Assembly: GCA_017652765.1 (NCBI GenBank)
Contig: JAGCAJ010000013.1
Location: 1 to 36,141 of the forward strand
Direction of reading: 5' to 3'
Length of the DNA: 36,141 bases
Source: Candidatus Saccharimonadota bacterium
Lineage (GTDB): Bacteria; Patescibacteriota; Saccharimonadia; Saccharimonadales; Saccharimonadaceae
Part shown: positions 31,956-36,141 of the stretch, one piece after another
How the letters are laid out: the number at the start of each line of letters is the position of its first letter
How positions within the stretch are numbered: the stretch's first letter is position 1
Notes under the pieces: model-generated
Told to the model about the DNA's origin: nothing
Seen by the model: the letters and a program-made list of their open reading frames with translations, nothing else
Databases searched by the model: none
Translations under genes and position numbers: made by a program

Positions 31956-32686
31956 ACGCAGATTTTGAAAAACGTTTAAAGGCTCTTGCCGCTAGCTTGG
32001 CCCCAGAAGATTTAGACCGCGCCGCCGAGTATGCCCACGATCTTTCCCAGGGGCTTAACCTCTTGCGTACTATTCCGCAGGGCGTAACCGTCTTTGGCTC
32101 TGCCCGCGTGCGTGAGGGCGACAAATACTATAACAAGGCTCGCGAGCTTGGCGCCGAACTAGCTAAGAATGGCCACGCTATTACTACTGGTGGTGGCCCC
32201 GGTATCATGGAGGCTGCCAACCGTGGTGCCTATGAATACGGCGGGCGCTCTGTTGGTCTTAATATCACCCTAGAGCACGAGCAATTCGCCAACCAATACC
32301 TAACTGACGTCCTAGAGTTTAAATATTTCTTTGCTAGAAAGGTCATGCTTTGTATGGCGAGTAAGGTCTTTGTCTATTTTCCGGGCGGATTTGGCACTTT
32401 TGACGAATTTACCGAGATTCTCTGTCTCATGCAAGAAAACAAAATGCCTCGTATGCCAATGTATCTCTTTGGTAAGTCCTATTGGAAAGGTTTAGACAAG
32501 TTTTTCCGCACCAAGGTTGCCGGCCACAACTATATCCATCTCGCCGATACTCATATCTATAAGATGACTGATAATATCGACGAAATCGTTCGCGCCGCCA
32601 ATAGAATTGGCCATCCGCGCGTTAACGAGAATCTCTATGATAACTTTGACCCTAGAAAATCCATGCCTGCCATTCGTAAAGGCTAA
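31952..32686 (+). CDS. LOG-family protein (nucleotide phosphoribohydrolase type)
   Basis: The 244-residue protein has the Rossmann-like LOG fold with GGGPGIMEAANRGA and PGGFGTFDEFTE (the PGGxGTxxE motif), both needed for AMP binding and hydrolysis. LOG enzymes release ribose-5-phosphate from nucleoside monophosphates, producing free bases. Older annotations call them lysine decarboxylases in error. As the last gene of the gapA-rpiB-rpe-pfkB operon it could feed ribose-5-phosphate from nucleotides into the same pathway, attractive for a host-dependent bacterium. The C-terminal 20 residues (NENLYDNFDPRKSMPAIRKG) are an extension. Confidence 0.85.
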   Translation: MNADFEKRLKALAASLAPEDLDRAAEYAHDLSQGLNLLRTIPQGVTVFGSARVREGDKYYNKARELGAELAKNGHAITTGGGPGIMEAANRGAYEYGGRSVGLNITLEHEQFANQYLTDVLEFKYFFARKVMLCMASKVFVYFPGGFGTFDEFTEILCLMQENKMPRMPMYLFGKSYWKGLDKFFRTKVAGHNYIHLADTHIYKMTDNIDEIVRAANRIGHPRVNENLYDNFDPRKSMPAIRKG

Positions 32687-32689
32687 AAT

Positions 32690-32701
32690 TTGTGGTATAG
32701 T
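32690..32701 (+). promoter_or_regulatory. Extended -10 promoter of the acidic protein
   Basis: TTGTGGTATAGT at 32690-32701 (core TATAGT 32696-32701). A leader of about 45 nt ends in a GGAAGGGGGG site before ATG 32752. Confidence 0.6.
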
Positions 32702-32751
32702 GTAGTCAGAACTTAGGTTAGCACTTTGACGCTTGGAAGGGGGGTATAGCT

Positions 32752-33786
32752 ATGTCAGAAACTAGGTTAGTTGAGTACAATAAACAAAACGCAGAGCATT
32801 TTCCTGCAGATTTTCGTCAAAACGTAGATGATTATCTCATTATAGAGACTGGCGCCGACGCTAGTATTCTCTGGCAACTTGGTGGTAGAATTACCATTCT
32901 TTTAACTATTAACGGCGAAAACGTCACATTTGAACTTCATACGTTTGAGATTGCTTCTGGCTATAATGCTGAGCTCGGGCTATACGTCCTGGGCGGCAAA
33001 GTCTATGTCGAAGACGATTATGACTGGAACGAAATCCCCGATCTCATGATGGATGCCTACGCCCAGACGGTTTATTCCGATTCGGTAGACGAAGCATACT
33101 ATGAGGACGAAGAAGTCTATGCTGACGAAGACGACGAAGACGACGAATCTGACGACGAATATTGTGACGAAGCCAGTAGTTCGTCTCCAGTCGCAGAAAA
33201 ATCCGCTACGTCATACGGTATGAACGGCGCTTTTCCGGTAAACTATTTCAAGGAAAGTTACAGAGATGTTACAATTTCTTACGAACCGCTCGTAGTTAAT
33301 AATTTTAACCTCGACCATCCGATTTTGAAGGTAGAAGAGGCCTATCGCAACGCGCTTTGCGAAATCGAGTCCTATCCTACTTGCGGGTATATTGTTTTGT
33401 TTCATGGCGGACATTTCTATATCCCAGTTGAATCAATCGAGGACCCGGTCAACCGTGATGTTTTCTATTTCATCAAGATTTTCAACTCTTATCCGGTGGC
33501 GGTTACTTCTGGTCGCATTTCGGTACTAGCTAGCGCAGAAATTTTTAACCAGACCTACAACGTCGGCATCCGTTTCCGTCCTGGCTACTGCGTAAATTGG
33601 CGTAAATTGTTCATTGAGCATCTCTTGCCGGATAACTATCTGGACATGATTCCGGACCTTTATAGTGTTACCGACAAGCCTTATGGTTCGCCGGAATACG
33701 AGGATTTTGACGACTATGACGGATTCAAGCTCCGTGAACAGGACGACGATTTTGACGATTCCGACGACGATTCCAACGATTCTTAG
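32752..33786 (+). CDS. Hypothetical highly acidic protein
   Basis: This 344-residue protein is not recognised. It has a structured N-terminal part (about 1-105) with beta-rich stretches such as GGRITILLTING and GLYVLGGKVYVED. A strongly acidic low-complexity linker follows (about 113-145, including EDEEVYADEDDEDDESDD). A second structured part (about 165-320) contains CGYIVLFHGGHFYIPVES and IRFRPGYCVNWRKLF, and the end is again acidic (QDDDFDDSDDDSNDS). No signal or membrane helix is present. Acidic tails of this kind occur in nucleic acid mimics and chaperones, but there is no positive evidence for either. It is a single-gene unit with its own promoter and terminator. Confidence 0.75.
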   Translation: MSETRLVEYNKQNAEHFPADFRQNVDDYLIIETGADASILWQLGGRITILLTINGENVTFELHTFEIASGYNAELGLYVLGGKVYVEDDYDWNEIPDLMMDAYAQTVYSDSVDEAYYEDEEVYADEDDEDDESDDEYCDEASSSSPVAEKSATSYGMNGAFPVNYFKESYRDVTISYEPLVVNNFNLDHPILKVEEAYRNALCEIESYPTCGYIVLFHGGHFYIPVESIEDPVNRDVFYFIKIFNSYPVAVTSGRISVLASAEIFNQTYNVGIRFRPGYCVNWRKLFIEHLLPDNYLDMIPDLYSVTDKPYGSPEYEDFDDYDGFKLREQDDDFDDSDDDSNDS

Positions 33787-33793
33787 TCCAAGC

Positions 33794-33822
33794 AAAACCG
33801 AGAGTAACGCTCTCGGTTTTTT
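33794..33822 (+). terminator. Terminator before uvrB
   Basis: AAAACCGAGAG (33794-33804) pairs perfectly with CTCTCGGTTTT (33810-33820) around TAACG, followed by TT. Confidence 0.88.
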
Positions 33823-33823
33823 A

Positions 33824-33832
33824 TGGTAAAAT
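33824..33832 (+). promoter_or_regulatory. Extended -10 promoter of uvrB
   Basis: ATGGTAAAAT ends at 33832; ATG 33845 is 12 nt downstream, leaving a leader of only about 5 nt and no ribosome site. Confidence 0.55.
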
Positions 33833-33844
33833 ATATGTTATAGT

Positions 33845-35848
33845 ATGCCAAAATTTAAGCTTGTCAGTAAGTACCAACCCACCGGCGACCAGCCCCAAGC
33901 TATCGCCACTCTTTGTGATGGCCTAGACAAAGGCATCCGTGAACAGACCTTGCTTGGCGTTACCGGCTCCGGCAAGACTTTTACCATGGCTAACATTATA
34001 GAGCACTATCAGCGCCCTACACTCATCCTCGCGCATAACAAAACTCTCGCTGCCCAGCTCTATTCCGAGTTTCGCGAGTTCTTCCCAGATAACGAAGTGC
34101 ATTATTTTGTCTCCTACTTTGACTATTACCAGCCAGAAGCCTATATCGCAAGCAGTGATACTTATATAGAAAAAGACAGCGCTATTAATGATGAAATCGA
34201 CCGTCTCCGCCACGGCGCCACCGAAGCTCTTTTAACGCGTGACGACGTCATTATTGTTGCCTCCGTCTCCTGTATCTATGGCATCGGCTCCCCCGAGCAC
34301 TACACCGCCATGTCCCTCCCGCTATGGAAGAAAGAGTCCGGCTGGAAGGACGCAGAAGAAAAAGTCATCACCCAGTCCGACTTTATTTATTACTTAGTTT
34401 CAATGCAATACCACAGGAACGACTTAGCCTTTGAGCGTGGCAACTTTCGCGTCATGGGTGACACTATCGACGTTTTTCCTGCTTCCGGCGAATACGCCTA
34501 CCGCTTTGAATTTGGCTTTGACGAGCTAGAAATGGTAAAGATTATTGATCCATTAACTGGCGAAATTAGAGAAAAACCCGACCACATTCATATTTTCCCA
34601 AACACTCATTACGCTACGCCGCGCGACCAGCTCGACCGCGCCCTAGAAACTATTAAGGCTGAATTTGATGCGCGCCTTAGCTTTTTTGAGCGCCACAACA
34701 AATTCCTAGAGGCCCAGCGTTTGTCTCAGCGCACTAAATATGATCTAGAAATGCTAAAAGAAACCGGTTTTGTCAAAGGTATTGAGAATTATTCTCGCCA
34801 CCTTGACGGCCGTCGCGCGGGCGAGCCTCCTGCTACGCTTCTTGACTTTTTTCCAAAAGATTTTCTATTATTAGTAGACGAATCTCATATGACCTTGCCT
34901 CAGGTTCGCGGGATGTACAACGGCGACCATGCTAGAAAAGAGGCTCTAGTAGAATACGGCTTCCGCCTGCCTTCCGCCCTGGACAACCGTCCTCTGACTT
35001 TTAATGAATTTGACCGCCACGTGAGCCACGCGATTTATGTTTCTGCTACGCCCGGAGAATACGAGCTAGAACATTCCCCAGAGCCCGCCGAGCAAGTCAT
35101 CCGCCCAACCGGCTTACTAGACCCAGAAATAGAAGTACGCGGTACCGACGGCCAGATTGATAACCTCATGGAAGAAATCGACCAGCGTATCGCCAAAGGT
35201 CAGCGCACCCTAGTTACTACCTTGACAAAACGCATGGCCGAGGACCTAACAGACCATCTAAAAGAGCGCGGTGTCAAGACCGCCTATATCCACTCTGACG
35301 TCGATACTTTGGAGCGTGGCGATATCTTGCGCGATCTTCGCGCTGGTGTCTATGATGTCCTAGTCGGCATTAATCTCTTGCGTGAAGGTCTAGATCTCCC
35401 AGAAGTTTCTCTTGTTGCGATTCTTGACGCGGACAAAGAAGGCTTCCTTCGCTCCGAGAGTGCTCTGATTCAGACTATTGGTCGTGCCGCTCGCCATGTC
35501 GAGGGCAAGGTCATCATGTATGCCGACCACATTACAGAGAGTATGGAAAAGGCTATTTCGGAAACTAATCGCCGTCGCGAAATCCAGCAAGAGTACAATA
35601 AGAAACATCACATCACCCCAAGGGGAATTAACAAGGAAATTTCTGCCGGCCTCCGTGCTATCATCCCAGAAAAAGAACAGAAAAACGCCCTCAATCTGAA
35701 GAAGGTTCCACCAGAAGAAATTCCAAAGTTAATAAAACAGCTAGAAAGCGAAATGAAGCTCGCCGCCGCCAACCTGGAATTTGAGCGCGCCGCCTCCCTC
35801 CGTGATCTTATTGACGATATCAAATCTGGCAAAGCCGACAAGAAATAG
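33845..35848 (+). CDS. uvrB: Excinuclease ABC subunit B
   Basis: UvrB (667 residues, normal length) verifies DNA damage in nucleotide excision repair and recruits UvrC. Visible parts: Walker A GVTGSGKT (38-45), [13 protein letters not shown], the beta-hairpin region [15 protein letters not shown], DExD-box motif [33 protein letters not shown], the helicase motif VI region [18 protein letters not shown], and a C-terminal UVR coiled coil (ELESEM-type, [20 protein letters not shown]) that binds UvrC. uvrA and uvrC are not nearby. A terminator with an embedded promoter follows 8 nt after the stop. Confidence 0.98.
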   Translation: MPKFKLVSKYQPTGDQPQAIATLCDGLDKGIREQTLLGVTGSGKTFTMANIIEHYQRPTLILAHNKTLAAQLYSEFREFFPDNEVHYFVSYFDYYQPEAYIASSDTYIEKDSAINDEIDRLRHGATEALLTRDDVIIVASVSCIYGIGSPEHYTAMSLPLWKKESGWKDAEEKVITQSDFIYYLVSMQYHRNDLAFERGNFRVMGDTIDVFPASGEYAYRFEFGFDELEMVKIIDPLTGEIREKPDHIHIFPNTHYATPRDQLDRALETIKAEFDARLSFFERHNKFLEAQRLSQRTKYDLEMLKETGFVKGIENYSRHLDGRRAGEPPATLLDFFPKDFLLLVDESHMTLPQVRGMYNGDHARKEALVEYGFRLPSALDNRPLTFNEFDRHVSHAIYVSATPGEYELEHSPEPAEQVIRPTGLLDPEIEVRGTDGQIDNLMEEIDQRIAKGQRTLVTTLTKRMAEDLTDHLKERGVKTAYIHSDVDTLERGDILRDLRAGVYDVLVGINLLREGLDLPEVSLVAILDADKEGFLRSESALIQTIGRAARHVEGKVIMYADHITESMEKAISETNRRREIQQEYNKKHHITPRGINKEISAGLRAIIPEKEQKNALNLKKVPPEEIPKLIKQLESEMKLAAANLEFERAASLRDLIDDIKSGKADKK

Positions 35849-35850
35849 TC

Positions 35851-35879
35851 TTTACAAAATAACAGTAATCTGATATAAT
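35851..35879 (+). promoter_or_regulatory. Promoter embedded in the uvrB terminator
   Basis: TTTACA (35851-35856), 17 nt, TATAAT (35874-35879) with CTGA before the -10. The -10 lies in the loop of the terminator hairpin. The predicted start near 35886 leaves only the 3' half of the stem in the new transcript. Confidence 0.65.
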
Positions 35880-35903
35880 ATATCGGTTACTGTTATTTTT
35901 TTT
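35856..35903 (+). terminator. Terminator of uvrB with an 18-nt loop
   Basis: AAAATAACAGTAA (35856-35868) pairs perfectly (13 bp) with TTACTGTTATTTT (35887-35899), and T residues continue to 35903. Confidence 0.8.
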
Positions 35904-35932
35904 ACAGTCGTACCAAAGGGGGTGCTGACAAC

Positions 35933-35995
35933 ATGACTTTTGCATCTAAAATTGATACAGACTTAGAGGAGGTGGAAGAAGATGAATCAAATTGA
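35933..35995 (+). CDS. Possible 20-residue leader peptide
   Basis: An AAAGGGGG site precedes ATG 35933, which opens a 20-codon frame ending in TGA at 35993-35995 (MTFASKIDTDLEEVEEDESN). The frame contains the GAGGAGG site of the next gene and overlaps its start by 14 nt. Translation of it would therefore pass over the next ribosome site. It may be a leader peptide for translational coupling or a small acidic protein; chance is also possible. Confidence 0.4.
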   Translation: MTFASKIDTDLEEVEEDESN

Positions 35996-36141
35996 TGTAA
36001 TGGAACTCTATAAACTTTACCAGATGAACCCGGATTCCTTCCCGGTGATTCTAGAGAACTTATTTAGTCGCGAAATCTATATAATTCTTGAGTCTATAGC
36101 CGAGACTGTTAAATTTATCAAAAGCGAAGACGGCAAAGACG
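35982..36141 (+). CDS. Hypothetical protein, 3' truncated by window edge
   Basis: GAGGAGG lies about 10 nt before ATG 35982. The frame stays open to the window end (53 residues: starts MNQIDVMELYKLYQMNPDSF, continues with helical, hydrophobic-patterned sequence). It is not recognised; no signal peptide is apparent in the visible part. Confidence 0.55.
   Translation, partial: MNQIDVMELYKLYQMNPDSFPVILENLFSREIYIILESIAETVKFIKSEDGKD

Noticed and set aside
35874-35879. TATAAT in the uvrB terminator loop as a chance AT-rich match
   Set aside because: This dismissal was itself rejected: a -35-like TTTACA lies at exactly 17 nt, TGA precedes the -10, and the next gene has no other promoter.

Overview
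The window looks like chromosome from a small-genome Patescibacteria/CPR bacterium, most likely Candidatus Saccharibacteria (TM7). This is inferred from gene content and no database was searched. Pointers are compact operons with TAATG/ATGA stop-start overlaps, FISUMP-domain surface proteins, a large one-TM protein of the kind annotated in this phylum as baseplate J-like, a RuvX-MltG fusion and a LysM-CHAP hydrolase. A standard genetic code also fits: TGA ends mltG, gapA and the PfkB-family gene, so this is not the UGA-glycine code of SR1/Gracilibacteria.

Layout. 1-1142: end of a surface protein with tandem FISUMP domains. 1217-3812: an FtsA/PilM-type ATPase, convergent with a pseudouridine synthase. 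3165-5239: a receiver-only response regulator and soluble PAS histidine kinase, divergent from an envelope block at 5287-9661 (membrane protein, RuvX-MltG, LysM-CHAP). 9697-17011: translation and genome upkeep genes (obg, trmD, recG, rsmD) with three unassigned genes among them and a candidate small RNA on the minus strand near 11654-11808. 17083-20683: two proteins with VPxTG-like C-terminal anchors, tRNA-Leu(UAG), a large InlB-repeat surface protein and a small unknown gene; this part may be an acquired block next to the tRNA. 20847-26051: FAD oxidase, trigger factor, two small membrane proteins, rpsL-rpsG. 26166-28708: a second FISUMP protein and an unknown gene. 28874-32686: gapA-rpiB-rpe-like-pfkB-LOG operon (triose/pentose phosphate metabolism). 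32752-36141: acidic unknown protein, uvrB, and the start of another operon.

Regulation. Nearly every promoter has a TGn extended -10 (typically TTGTGCTATAAT). The few without the TG carry a perfect TTGACA -35. Many housekeeping genes have the -10 only 6-7 nt before ATG, so their mRNAs should be leaderless (ftsA-like, kinase, membrane protein, trmD, recG, tig, a small membrane protein). Several others have leaders of 30 nt or more with a Shine-Dalgarno site.

Most unusual are long palindromic elements. Two copies share two conserved cores but have private, self-complementary arms: one lies in frame inside obg between the GTPase and OCT domains, the other between two divergent genes. A third, unrelated in sequence, lies in frame inside trmD, and a fourth long inverted repeat precedes rpsL. 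In-frame palindromes in housekeeping genes recall the Rickettsia palindromic elements.
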